64,000 bases of DNA from Morchella semilibera (lineage: Eukaryota > Ascomycota > Pezizomycetes > Pezizales > Morchellaceae). The stretch covers positions 2,397,247 to 2,461,246 of the forward strand of contig CM018605.1 of the NCBI GenBank assembly GCA_009192285.1. The letters run 5' to 3'. A program made the translations under genes and the position numbers. Positions 50,740 through 61,720 of the stretch are shown here, one piece after another. Numbering within the stretch: position 1 is the first letter of the stretch; each line of letters starts with the position of its first letter. The notes below the pieces were generated by a model, which was not told the origin of the DNA, did no database searches, and saw only the letters and a list, made by a program, of their open reading frames with translations.

Positions 50740-52782
50740 TATTTTGGTGGATGTGGTGGTGAGGTTGTTTAAAGGTTGTGGTGAGAGCTGGAGGTGGGAG
50801 CTGGAGGTGGTATCGTTATCTTATCTTATCTAATCGAATCTGGGGCTAGTGGTGGGGGTTTGTTTGACATGCATGGGTTTACGGTGACTTTGATTTGTGG
50901 CAGCTTCACAGGAACAAACTACGGGACGTTTATGTGTTTTGGGGCAGAAAGTAGTACCCTGGGGTTTAACAGGCAGCAATTGGGGTTTTGAAGCATCGAG
51001 GGCAGATCCAGGTACTCTTCTATAGATGTAGCATCTTCATCCACAAACTACATGTAATCAATAATATCACGCAAACTATGGTAAAAGATTAAATTATCAT
51101 CCTTATAACAGTTACCCTATAATAAAAGCTCCATTAGTAAGACCCAGCGCCGGATGCGCACCTACATCTAGCAACCTGTACCTAAATCTTAAATCCGACC
51201 AAATTAGCCTCATTCCCCACAAACAGCGCAGAGACAGAAAATTATGGTAGAAATAAATTGGGAGAAGGGAAATGTCGAGTCAGGCTCATTAAATCAGATT
51301 TTTTATGGATATGCTCATAAAGGGCAGAAACCCAATCACACAGTGTGAATATAAAATGCTTCATCATTCCGACAACTTCCCCCTCAAAAAAAAAAAAAAA
51401 AAAAAAGCAGAAAAGTAGGGAAAAAAAGAGCTTACCGTTAGCATAGTTAGTATCCCCACGAGTCCAGCAGTATCCAGCAGTTATCTGAAGCGCACAAAAG
51501 GTCAGCGCCCTACTCTTTTTTCCCAAAGAGCACATTGGCAAGCATAGACAGCAAAAAGGGATGTGGTAAAAACATCAGCTGACGCTCGAAATCAACAAGC
51601 GCTACCCCCCGGCGGTCCCGGTTTTGTACAGTGGGTCGCGGCTACCAGCGAGTGGTGGGGGGCGGCGCGGTTCTGTCCGCCCGTACGTTCAAGATTCTTC
51701 ATTTGGTTTTTTTTTTTTGGGGGGGGGGCATGAGGTTTTGGGGGCGAGAAAGTGGGTAAGATGGGGTGGTTTGTATGTACCTGGATAGTGGCGGTTACGT
51801 TAGCGATGATGAGATTGGTGGAGGAGGTGAAGAGGGGTTTATGGGGAAAAAGGGGAGAGCCAATCGCGTGTCAGACAAGGCTGAAACTTAATTGTAGACT
51901 TTATCAACACGAGTGTTAAGAAGGAGCATAGCAATTGTCGTTGTATCATCATTCGGGCGAATTGGTACTCTCCTCCCCTTTCAAGGAAAAAAAAAAAAAG
52001 GGAGCAAAAAATGTGGGGACTAACCTTTTGTGTGTTGCTGCGCTTCCTGGCCCTTGAAGTCGCTGGATCAGTTTTTTTTTATTCCTCTTTCTGTTGGTAT
52101 CTGGTACCCGGGAAGGAGGGGAGGGTGATGTTAGCAATGAAGAGATGAGGACGACGAGGATAATGATACGAGGAAAGAGGGGGCGAGGAAGATGGTATCA
52201 GAGGGCAGAGAAAAGTCCTCACTGAAAATTAGGAGTTGGATTGTTCGTGTAAAATTATTTAGTTTCTCATCATTCGGGTCTTCCAGTGCCGCCAGCACAT
52301 TGGGGGGCAGGGAAAGCGGAAGAAAGATTTTGACTTACCAATTACATACATGTACATAGATGTACACACACAGTTCACTGCCCCCATCATCCAGCCAGCA
52401 GTTCGTTGTCATTGATGATGATGTTGTTGATGGACGGACGACGGTGCAAGTTGACAGAGGCTTTTTGAGGTCCCCCAGACCAGTAGAATTTTTTCTCCGT
52501 CGCACTCTTGGCAAATAGCCGTGCTGTTAAGGGCTGAAACCCTGTGGCTATGTTCACAGCCTTCTAGGGTGGGCTTGGCTGTTTTGCCTCAATGATCGCT
52601 GTGTAGGAATCGGTTACTAAGACATTAGTCAGGGGCAGATCGAGATGTGCTTCCGATCCGGCTTTTAAAGCTTGCCTTGCTCCCCCCCCCGCACTTTTTT
52701 GTCTCTCACTGAGAAGAATAACACAGCAGTACTTCTTTTTTTACAGAAAGATACACAAAAGCAAAAATCTACAATTTTCATC
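50740..52782. other. Intergenic gap of about 2 kb
   Basis: Upstream DNA of two divergent genes, with a run of about 20 A near 51386, T and G runs near 51704-51729 and a TGATGATGATG stretch near 52413. Apart from the GATA cluster, nothing is recognised. Confidence 0.55.
50816..50831 (-). promoter_or_regulatory. Triple GATA motif upstream of the small unknown gene
   Basis: TTATCTTATCTTATCT contains three overlapping-spaced GATAA cores read on the minus strand, 77-92 bp upstream of the ATG. This is a plausible site for a fungal GATA factor (nitrogen, iron or light regulators); which one is unknown. Confidence 0.5.
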
Positions 52783-54099
52783 ATGGCGGTCGGGGTCCAC
52801 GTGCCCCTCCGTTTCTTACGGTAAGCTCACTTCTCTAGCTCCTTTCTCCCCCACATTTTCTATCTTTTGGTTGTTATGGTTGTGGTGCTCCGACTCGACA
52901 AAACAGCTGTCTGCCAGTCGCCACCCACCCACTCAACCCCCAGATATCGATAATCTACTCACCTGTTCTCAAAAAACATACCACTAACACTCCCCCTCAG
53001 AGCAGCGCTCAAGCGTGGTGTAGCCCTCCTCAAGGAGCGTCTCCCCGCCCAAGCACCCACCCAAACCAACAAACTCCTCCTCGAACCCGCCCTAGCCCGT
53101 CTCCCACACCCCCAGTCACACGCCCATGCCCGCCTACCCACCCCTCGCCGCTATACCACCGTCCCCAAACCTAAATCCACCTTCTCTACCCCCGTCCGTC
53201 GAAGTCTAGCTCATCACACCCCCACCACTCCATTCGCCTCAGCTCTCCGTCCCAAACTCATCGGCGGCGCACTCCCCCGCTCAGCAGGTGGTTACTCCCT
53301 AGGTGGCTCCGCCCGTTACTTCTCCCACACCCCCACTGCCCCCGCCCATGTCATTCAGCAAGTTTCCGCCGCCATGCGCGCCTTCCTCTATAACGGTGCG
53401 CACAAACGGCCCACCGCCCCAACCAACGGGAAGATCGGTGTCCGTGCGTTGCTCGCTAGCACAGCCATGGAGAGTTCCCCTGGCGCTTACGTAGACTTCC
53501 ACCTAGCGCCAACGTTCACGAGACTTTCGGCACTGCACAAGAGCGGCAACAGCCTGCAGGCCGCTGGGTTCGTCGAGGACCTCGGTGCAGACTTTGGGAA
53601 CATGGTGGCCACGGTGAACGCCGTGTATGCGGATTTGGAGCGTCTTGCAGTGCTTGGTGATCTGCCGGTTACGTTGTCGGGGAATGGTGACGTTTTGAGG
53701 GTACATTTTCGAGGGTGTAATAAGGATGTGGTAGAGAGTATCTGTGGGGATTACGGCATCACGAGGGGTATCGTGCATGAGGATGAGAGGTTCGCGTTTG
53801 CACCTGTCGAGGCATGGCCGGCGGTGGGGAGCTGGAGGGAGATGATGAGTGATGGGACAACAGACGACGAGAGTGTTTGCTCCGAGGATGGATTTGAGGA
53901 TGAGATTAGGTTGGTGTCGGGGAGTGAGAGTGGCGGTGGAGGGAGTGACTTCTTTTATGAGCTGGAGAGGGGCGTTGTGGTGGGGACGCCGGAGCCGGCG
54001 GCGTTCGGGGATGGGAATAGCTCGGGATACGATGAATACGAAGCTGGAATCCTGCGCTTCCTGGGCGAGCATGAGGAGTACAGGAGCGTTAGGTTTTAG
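52783..54099 (+). CDS. Conserved-looking fungal protein, probably mitochondrial, function unknown
   Basis: Exons 52783-52820 and 53001-54099 (intron 180 nt, GTAAGC donor, CCCCCTCAG acceptor) give 378 residues. The first ~120 residues are Arg/Ser/Thr-rich with almost no acidic residues (MAVGVHVPLRFLRAALKRGV; RRYTTVPKPKSTFSTPVRRS), typical of a mitochondrial presequence. A segment around SARYFSHTPTAPAHVIQQVS and MRAFLYNG looks like the mature start. The core has YVDFHLAPTFTRLSAL and FVEDLGADFGNMVATVNAVY, DLERLAVLGDLPVTL, then an acidic, Ser/Gly-rich tail. I recall similar fungal proteins but no reliable function, and see no catalytic or metal-binding motif. Confidence 0.8.
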
Positions 54100-54922
54100 T
54101 TGGCCTTAGCTCTCTCTCCCTCCCTTTCTCGATAACTCTCTTTGGTTCGGTATGGGTATATGTATGGGTTTAGTTTTAGTTATCTGATATTTGTCTTCTG
54201 TCTTTTCTGTATTGTTTTTAGTTTTTCCAAATTGCCTTCGTACCCATAGCATACATAGCAGCACCCAAATACAAGCACGGGCTCATACACACACAAGAAC
54301 ACAAGCAAGCATGTATCTAGGCATTGTAGCTGCTACCAACGATCCAGCAAACTTATCTCTCCCTCACAGTCGGCCACAATCAATTACCAAATTAAATCAG
54401 GGTTAGGTTCCGTCCCGGGTAAATAAGGTTTCCGGGACCGCCTGCCCCTGTGCTTATGCTTACATAACCACTCCGGTCGGACCCTTAAAAATCTCTCCCT
54501 GGTCTAGCACTCCCACGTTTTTCCCGTCCGCGCGCCCCCGAATCACCATCTCTTCTCTTCTCTCTCCCCCCTCATCCTTGCAGCAACTGGCCAAACAAAC
54601 AGGCAAACACCCACCTGCCTACCTGCCTGCCTTGATCCATAAATAGGATATGTAGGTACCTAGAGATGATTTGCCACTTACAAGCGAAGACAAAAGTCAG
54701 GCACCGTTTTGCTCAAAGAGAATTGGGATTGGGAGGAGGAGGGTGTGATTTGCTTTTTTTGGGCCCGGTTTTTATTTTGCTTGCTGCGCTCCCGTGTGGG
54801 TGGGATCGAGAGGGTCGTGTGCTGCTTTTTTCGCATTGCTTTTGTGGAGAGTGGGACCAGTGGTGGTGGTAGTTCTCTATTGGCCCTAGGTAGCTAGAGT
54901 ACATATGTACCTACTAGACCTA

Positions 54923-55056
54923 CTCGGGGCAGGTAAAAAGTACCGGACAATAGAGGTTTTTGGTTCACCAATGGGTGCACGTACTAGGCGAGAACTACTG
55001 CAAAAAAGGCCCAGAGACAAAACTTGCATTGTCCGGTACTATTTACCTGCCCCGAG
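54923..55056. mobile_element. MITE with 29-bp terminal inverted repeats and TA target duplication
   Basis: The 134-bp element begins CTCGGGGCAGGTAAA and ends with its reverse complement. The 29-bp arms differ at one position only. Both sides carry TA (54921-54922, 55057-55058). The interior (about 76 bp) is non-coding. The near-identical arms imply a recent insertion. Confidence 0.82.
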
Positions 55057-55938
55057 TACATCCAGAAAGTACATACCTCTCTAGATAGAGTAAAGTTACC
55101 TGTACTTCCTAGGTATTCTTCTATTCAGAGCATGCAAACTGCAGTAGTACTTCTGATGCTAATGCAGATGCGATTGCCTGCTTGCCCGCGGACCCTACAT
55201 GTACATACATATAATCTGCAGTGTAGAGAGGGGGAGGGAGGGACCTAGGTAACTTTCATATACTCAGAGTACCTATATGTAGGTACATGTATTTTCGTAT
55301 CTACATGTACATACATGTATGTACCGTGATATTTTACGGGGGAGTGCCCTAGAATATACCGTATACGTAGTGCAATAGAAATAAGTGAGTGTTACAATTA
55401 CTATTACTACCATCGTCTTTGCCGCATCCCCTCTGTGTGTGTGCATTTTTCCTCACTCAGCTCTCTCCCTCTCTCTCTCTATCTCTCTTCCACTTCAACT
55501 TACATGTAGCTGCCTGCTTGTCTACGTACAAATAATACTCCCTTTCTATTCTATTCCAGAGCGTCAAGTGTGTCCATTTGAAAAGCGGCTCTCGCCTGCA
55601 GGGGTCAAGGGATTTGAGATTGATTGCCGTGCAGTGCAGTGAGAGGCCCCCCCCCCTCCCCGTATTTTTTTTAGGGAAACTACATCATCGATTCGACAAA
55701 CATCGTCATATCAATCTCGTCTGTCTGTTCTCCCCGATCTCGGTCTGTGTCGTGGGGTTGCCGTTCGTTCATTCGTTCGTTTGTTAGTTTGGGGCTTGGG
55801 TTTGGATTGTTCTGGTTGGGCAGCCCTTTCTCTCTCCCTCCTCTCCCTCTCCTATCCCCTGATCGAGTAATCTCCTCGTCTTGGTGTTCCTTTTCCTGCT
55901 CCTCCCTCTCCTCTTCCACCACTAGCTACTACGACGGC

Positions 55939-55971
55939 ACCTCCTCCTCCTCCTCCTCCTCCTCCTCTTCT
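55939..55971. repeat. CTC trinucleotide microsatellite
   Basis: About nine CTC units followed by an imperfect TTC/CTC tail. Confidence 0.85.
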
Positions 55972-56453
55972 TCTCCCCTCCTCTCCTTCCCCCCCTCCTA
56001 TCACGCTAATCTAATCTACTTTCTACCTTCTCAGCTGCTGCAAGGGCACGCATCCTCTCGTTTGAAATTACGTTCGCTTCTTTTTTTATCTTTATTTTTC
56101 CATTCGTTTGCGGGATTGGCTCGCATTGCATAAGGTACATCACGGGCAATACCGTCTAAACCATTATAGAATAGAGATACCAGGGGTTCGATCAACCAAT
56201 CCGTCCATTTATCTACTATCTTCGTTTCAGTCAGTCAATCACTCAGTCAGCCAGTCAGTCACTTCAGCCAGCCAGTCAGCACAGCACACAGCTTAGTACA
56301 GTACCAATCAGAGTACCCCCATCATCTATAACATCCATCTACATACACATTCATTTGTTCACCATTATCATCATCAGTCCATTCACCCCATTTCAGGGCC
56401 CCAGTAGCCCTCTACATTCGCCCTCCCATCATCTTCACCTGACCACTACTACA

Positions 56454-58310
56454 ATGTCGACCTCAGACTACACCCGCTACACCGCCCCCCGCCAACGCTC
56501 CCACACCACCCTCCGCACCCTCCCTGACATCTCCGAGCACATCCCCCCTTCCCGCTCCCCTACGCCCCCCTTCCGCCACCTGCACCCCCATCAGCACATC
56601 CGTTCCGTCTCCGTAGCCTCCTTCCACTCCGACGGCACCATCAAGATCGACGATTTCAACTTTGATAATATCTCCGAGATCGGCGACGATGCCAGTATCT
56701 TTGGCGGGGAGTCGGTGTATGCCGATAGCGTCTTTGACGGGTCCGATGATGCCCCACGTCCCCACACTCCGGGCGACTTGTCGTGGCGCGCCGAGCGCAT
56801 CCTGGCGAATGCGAAGAAGAAGCTGGATCTGTGTGGGCAGAACATTTCGAGGGCGAGGAGCTCGCTGATATTGTCGCCGGCGACGACACCGACGAGCTTT
56901 CATGAGCAGTTGGACGGTGTCCGGGCGATGCCGGTGTCGCATTCGCAGAGGTTCAAGCTTAGGAATGAGACCCCGGGCAGTACCGGCGGTGGGGGGTCCG
57001 CGCACGTAAGGGCCAGCAGCGAGAGCGCTGTCATGAAGTCACGGCGCAGCGGCATGATCGGCGGTGAGGGGGGTCTGGTAGGGCTAGGACTCGGCACGAT
57101 TGCCGACGAGGAGGAGCGAACAACCACCAGCGCCAACACCAACGGCCCGTCAAAAAGTACCCAGCAGATGCGGGCACTCCGCGATCAGATGAAGGATCTC
57201 CGCGGCAAGATTACCTCTTTGCAAGAGCAAGCCAAATCCGACTCGATGAGGCGCCGCTCCATCAGCTCGCTGCGGTCCACACCAACCCCATACGACTCCC
57301 ACACAGACTTACGCTACCGCGCAGACTCCCCGCAGGAGACGTGGGAGTCCGCCGAAGAAAGCCCAGACGAAAGCGAGTATGCGTCAACCGTCTCCTCGGG
57401 CACACCGCGTGCATACCGCCGCCGCTCTATATCCCCGTTCTCCCCCACACGCCACGAGGACCGCGAGGACGCATTCTCGTACGACGCCCTCTTCTACGGA
57501 AATGGCATTTACGCCAATGGTGCCAACGGCCGCCCAACCTCTTGCGGCAGCGACGGGACCGAGTCCACAACCACGGCGATCCTAGAGCCCATGCCGCACT
57601 TCAAGCGCCGAGATAGCTTCGATTCTATCAACTCGTTCGCCACGGCTGCCGAGAACCGCTCCTCATCTTCCGAGTCTCTACGCCGTAAGGCGGCCGCTCA
57701 GAACCAGCCGACGCCGTCGCCAGAGTGGCTTGTTGCCCCGATGCTCCGTGACGATGGATACCACTCTGCCCCGCACACACCAAAAAACCCGGGATATAAG
57801 GACTACGCACCCCCGGCGGGGCAATATAAACCAGCCGGAAAGCCATACCCTATACATCCGTCGCCGGCACAGGACACGCCGCACTCAATCGATGCGGTTG
57901 TCACGGCCGCGACCCGCGGGAAAATTAATAGGCAATCAGTCATCAAACTTGGGTCCGCAGAGTCGCTACTGTTGACCAGTGAAGGCGAGATCCGGTTGCA
58001 GCTCTCGACCGCGGACCGGCAGCTAATCGAGAGTATGATTGAGGGCCTGGGCGAGGTCTGCTGCAGCATGGAGATGGAGCAGGAGCCGATCAGGCGCTCG
58101 GAGTACAGAAGGCGGCTCGAGGGTGCGCTGAAGGTATTGAGGGGTGAGGTCATAGTCGAGAGCCCCGCACCACAGCCGCCGGTCCTGACAACGCTCAAGA
58201 GGGAGAGGAGCGTTGGGGCCAACTGGGGAGGCAGGTATCGTGGCTCCAACTCTGCGGTATATAGGGGCGCAGAGGAGTGGATGGGGGAGACGGATGATGA
58301 GTGTTTTTAA
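56454..58310 (+). CDS. Ser-rich conserved-looking fungal protein, function unknown
   Basis: A single open frame; the ATG at 56454 (MSTSDYTRYTAPRQRSHTTL) is preferred over the in-frame ATG at 56355 because the added residues look like leader DNA. It encodes 618 residues. The N-terminal third has conserved-looking blocks: TLPDISEHIPPSRSPTPPF, SVSVASFHSDGTIKIDDFN and LSWRAERILANAKKKLDLCG. A short coiled coil lies mid-protein (MRALRDQMKDLRGKITSLQE). The C-terminal block (LLTSEGEIRLQLSTADRQLI, then ESMIEGLGEVCCSMEMEQEP) looks helical. Many SP/TP sites suggest phosphorylation. No enzyme motif or membrane segment was found, and I do not recognise the family. Confidence 0.85.
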   Translation: MSTSDYTRYTAPRQRSHTTLRTLPDISEHIPPSRSPTPPFRHLHPHQHIRSVSVASFHSDGTIKIDDFNFDNISEIGDDASIFGGESVYADSVFDGSDDAPRPHTPGDLSWRAERILANAKKKLDLCGQNISRARSSLILSPATTPTSFHEQLDGVRAMPVSHSQRFKLRNETPGSTGGGGSAHVRASSESAVMKSRRSGMIGGEGGLVGLGLGTIADEEERTTTSANTNGPSKSTQQMRALRDQMKDLRGKITSLQEQAKSDSMRRRSISSLRSTPTPYDSHTDLRYRADSPQETWESAEESPDESEYASTVSSGTPRAYRRRSISPFSPTRHEDREDAFSYDALFYGNGIYANGANGRPTSCGSDGTESTTTAILEPMPHFKRRDSFDSINSFATAAENRSSSSESLRRKAAAQNQPTPSPEWLVAPMLRDDGYHSAPHTPKNPGYKDYAPPAGQYKPAGKPYPIHPSPAQDTPHSIDAVVTAATRGKINRQSVIKLGSAESLLLTSEGEIRLQLSTADRQLIESMIEGLGEVCCSMEMEQEPIRRSEYRRRLEGALKVLRGEVIVESPAPQPPVLTTLKRERSVGANWGGRYRGSNSAVYRGAEEWMGETDDECF

Positions 58311-59487
58311 AAACCCACATTTTACTTTTTTCTTTCTGCTCTCCGTCTGGGACGTTAATGAAGATCTGGCATCCCCCACAGAGTCATATAAAGTGGTTAG
58401 ATCTGTTACGAACTTTTTTTTTTTTCCTTGCGTTTTTCCTCCCTATTTCTTGTGGCGGTTTGGTTGGTTGGTTGGTTGGCTTTGGGTGAGGATATCCGGT
58501 GTTTTTTTTTGTTTTACTTTTATACATCTTTTCTTGTGTTCAGGAGTTACTCTGAGGGTACCTTTCTTTCTTTCTTTTTCTTCTTTCCTTTATTTTCCAT
58601 TGCTCGTTCGTCATCAGCATTATACCACTTTTGTCTTGTCTGCTATTATTAGCCCCTTTATTTCTTTCACAGTCTAGTCTTTATTGTTTAGTCTCACTTT
58701 GTCGTCGGTGGGGGGGGGGGGTCGGGAGGGGTTTGTGGGGTGGTTGGTGGTAAAAAAGTATTCGCTCATTTTTTTGCAGTTGGCCTTTTATTTGTCTTTT
58801 CCTGTTGTAGTCGTAGTACGTATTTATTAGCTAGGCGCGGGGTGGGGGTGTGGGGGTGGGGAATATAACGCTGGACTCTCTAATTCCGAGCACCGAGTGA
58901 TAGTTCGTGACGCGCCAAGACCGAGCCATCCGGATCCCGGATCCCCCTTACAGGAGCGAACGCGACATGCACACGACATGCAGGCCGTTGAGACACTCGC
59001 GGGGACGAGGCCGGTCTCCTCGCATCTACTCTACCCAGGTACTATGTACTGTACTTAAGCGCCCGGCCGGCTGGCCGGCATGGCATCTTGGCAATGCCGG
59101 CTGGGCTGGGCCGAGGGTTTGGGGAAACGGGTGGGGCGGGTGGGCGGCAGTAACTCCAGTGTCACCAGCTAGCACCCGGGACTCGAGTGATGGCTTGTGA
59201 TTGCACTGCCCAAGGGGTGGGGGTGTCCGTCTGTACACTTTAGTTTGTGCTGGCGGGCCCGTCGTCCTACTGGTAGATATAGCAAGAATGGATGGGTGTT
59301 TGCTGCTTTGGTCTGCTGGGGTATAACAGAAGAGAAGAGCCCACACGCTGTCACTCGCGATATGTACTGTACTGTCCAAGATGTAGTCTACTCAGCTCGT
59401 ATTACAAGGGTCGATCGTTAAGGTACAGCACACAGAAGATTAGCTACATACAAATTCTCCCCCCCCCCCCCCAATCCCCATTCCCAT
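58311..59487. other. Intergenic gap between convergent genes
   Basis: 3' regions of two convergent genes. T-rich, with a 12-G run near 58709 and a C run near 59459-59472. No gene was seen. Confidence 0.55.
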
Positions 59488-60698
59488 TCATCTAGGCCCG
59501 CCTGGCCCGTTTGGCGGGCACTTCGGGGTCGTTGTCTTCTGGCTTTTCCTTCTTGGCGGACCTGGTGGAGCGTCTAGCGGGCGGGGGGGAGGAGGAGGAG
59601 GTGCGTCTTCCTCCTTCTTCGCCGCGCGCCTTTTCGGCGCCGGTTTGGCCTCCTGCTCCGCCTCCTCGTCGTCCGAGGCCTTCGTCTTCGAGGCCTTCTT
59701 CGCCGGCTCCCCCACCAGCTTCTGCAGGCTCGGCACGAACGCGCTGGTCCTGCTCCCGACCTTGACAAAGTCGATCCTCTCGCCGGTCGGGAGCCTATTC
59801 TCCTGCTTGCGGCCCTTCCCCCAGCGGTGGAGCATCAGCCAGTCCTCCGGGAACTTTTTGCTGTCCGCCTCGACGCTGACGGCAAAGTTGGTGACGTAGC
59901 CGATCGCGGCGTGGAGGCGCTGGACCATTTCTGCGTCGAGCGTGTTTGCGACCTGCTCCGGGTGGATGCGCGCATGGTAGAGGATCTCGTCGCCGACCCA
60001 GTTGCCCACGCCGGCGAGCACGGACTGGTCCAGCAGCCACGCCTTGAGGGGGACGCGCCGCGCCGCCAGCTTCGCCGCCAGCCACTCGAGCGTCACGGGC
60101 GCCTGCACGGGGTCCGGCCCGTTCTCGGAGAGCGGGCTGACGGCCCGCAGGTCGCCGGTCGGGTGGGCGATTAGCCGGATGCGCGAGAGGCGGCGCGGGT
60201 CCGTGAATGCGAGTTCGCTGGCGTCCGGGAGGTGCAGGAGGAACTTTGCGAAGCGGGGGGGCCACGAGGGGGTGGCTTCGGGCGTGGTGGCGCGGTAGTG
60301 CGCTGTCGAGTCGGTCTGGAACTGGACCCACCCGGTCATCCCTGTTGCGGGTTTGGTTTAGCTATGGGGGCTGTGGGGGCGGGTGCGCGGCGGTACCAAA
60401 GTGCATGAGAGGATGCGGAGGGCTGTTCATGACGAGCCTGATGCAAGTATTTTTTCAGTAATCATTTATATTTATATCTAGCTAGACTCTCCCTAGGGCT
60501 GACTACCCACCAGAAGTATTTCCCCCACTGGCGCGCCTCGAGGACCTTCTTGCCCTCCATGGCCTGCTTGAACGCCTCGTGGGTCGTGTCTTTGTAGACG
60601 ACTGCGTCCTCGAAGGCGGTGACCCTTGTGATTGTCTTTCCGACAAGGTGTGTCCGCAGGCGGTTGACGATGCGGGAGACCTCTGCAATCTCGGGCAT
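59488..60698 (-). CDS. Fpg-type formamidopyrimidine-DNA glycosylase
   Basis: A base-excision repair enzyme of the Fpg/Nei (MutM) family that removes oxidised purines and cuts the strand at the lesion. Exons: 60511-60698, 60397-60437, 59488-60341; 360 residues. The N-terminus MPEIAEVSRI carries the catalytic Pro2 and Glu3. WGKYFW supplies the conserved Lys60, and MHFGMTGWV and FTDPRRLSRI follow. The helix-two-turn-helix is QSVLAGVGNWVGDEILYHAR. There is no C-terminal zinc finger; like plant and fungal Fpg proteins it has a Lys/Arg-rich tail (KPAPKRRAAKKEED). As assembled the tail is proline-rich. One extra C in the C7 run near 59584 would instead end ARRSTRSAKKEKPED then VPAKRARRA with a stop at 59492-59494, which looks more natural. 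It shares a 423-bp divergent upstream region with MIX23. Confidence 0.92.
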
Positions 60699-61121
60699 TG
60701 TGTATGTATTAGAGCTGTGTATTGATGTGTAGAACAGAGGGGGGGGGGGGGAATATCTTGTCTTGTATATAGAGGGGGGGATATCTTGTATCTTGTATAT
60801 AGAGGGGGGGGTTATAGAGAGGATAGTTGTATTTACTTGTAGAGAGAAAGAGGAGGACTGACATCGATTGATATTCGCAGGGATGCGACGACGTGACTCT
60901 TTCCCCTTGGCGCCCGTCATCGATCAATTACCGGATGGGATTAGCCGGGTGTGACGAGCGAGTGATAATTGAATCATTCCACGACTCACCATCACGACAA
61001 TTATAACAGAGCCTAAGACATCGACATATATTCCTCTACTCTACACTACCTACACTACCTACACTACTCTCCTCTGCCAGCCGTGGCGATATCAAACCTC
61101 CTCTGGTCCGCCTCCCCCCAA

Positions 61122-61720
61122 ATGGCCACCCCAACCCCCCACCACCCACCCCTAACCCCCCAATTCTGCTTCTCGACCAGCGCCCTCAAAGGTCCCCCCC
61201 CCCTCCCCTCTCCACACACACAGCTCCTAACCCACGCCCAGAATTCCTACGCACCTCCCGCTCCGCGGTCGACGACACGATCGCCCAGTCCCTCAACACG
61301 CTGTCGACCCCCTCCCGCACGCCCTTCGACCCAACAAGCACCTCACAGCGCACACGGCCCGCGCCGCCCCGCCTCCCCTGCGCCCCCTTCATGCACAGCG
61401 TCCTGTTCCCGTCGTGGCAGGCGCGCACCGACGTGCTCGACTACTGCGCTGCCGTGGCTGCGGCTGCGGCTGCGGGCGACCCGCCGCCACCGCCAAGCGA
61501 CGAGGTGGTCGACGAGCGCACCGACCCGTATAGTGGGCGTTACTTCCCGGCGGAGACGAGGGCGCAGGCGCTCGCGGCGGTCGTGCGCAATGAGCGTGTG
61601 GTTGAGGGGATTGTGAGGGAGCGCAGCTGGGGGGTCGTGGGGGAGCGGTGTGATGGCGGCGGCGGGGGGGCGTGGAGGGAGGCGTGGGAGGCGTGGAGGG
61701 CTGGGAGGGGGGGGAGATAG
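61122..61720 (+). CDS. MIX23: Mix23 (Cid2/CCDC58 family), mitochondrial intermembrane-space protein
   Basis: Mix23 is a conserved intermembrane-space protein that supports TIM22 and TIM23 protein import; the fission-yeast relative is Cid2. Exons 61122-61191 and 61242-61720 flank a 50-nt intron (CTCCTAACCC branch site) and give 182 residues. Joined family blocks: FCFSTSALKEFLRTSRSAVD, VLFPSWQARTDVLDYCAAV, VVDERTDPYSGRYFPAETRA and SWGVVGERC. A Pro/Arg-rich stretch after SLNTLSTPSRTPFDPTSTS is less conserved. Cysteines remain in the expected regions (FCFS, PCAP, DYCA, ERCD). Confidence 0.9.

Larger units (their letters stand above)
54100..56453. other. Intergenic gap of about 2.3 kb with one MITE
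   Basis: Holds the TA-flanked MITE at 54923-55056, TACATG-rich palindromic stretches (55200-55325), a CTC microsatellite near 55940-55970 and CAGTCAG repeats near 56230-56280. No gene was seen. Confidence 0.55.
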
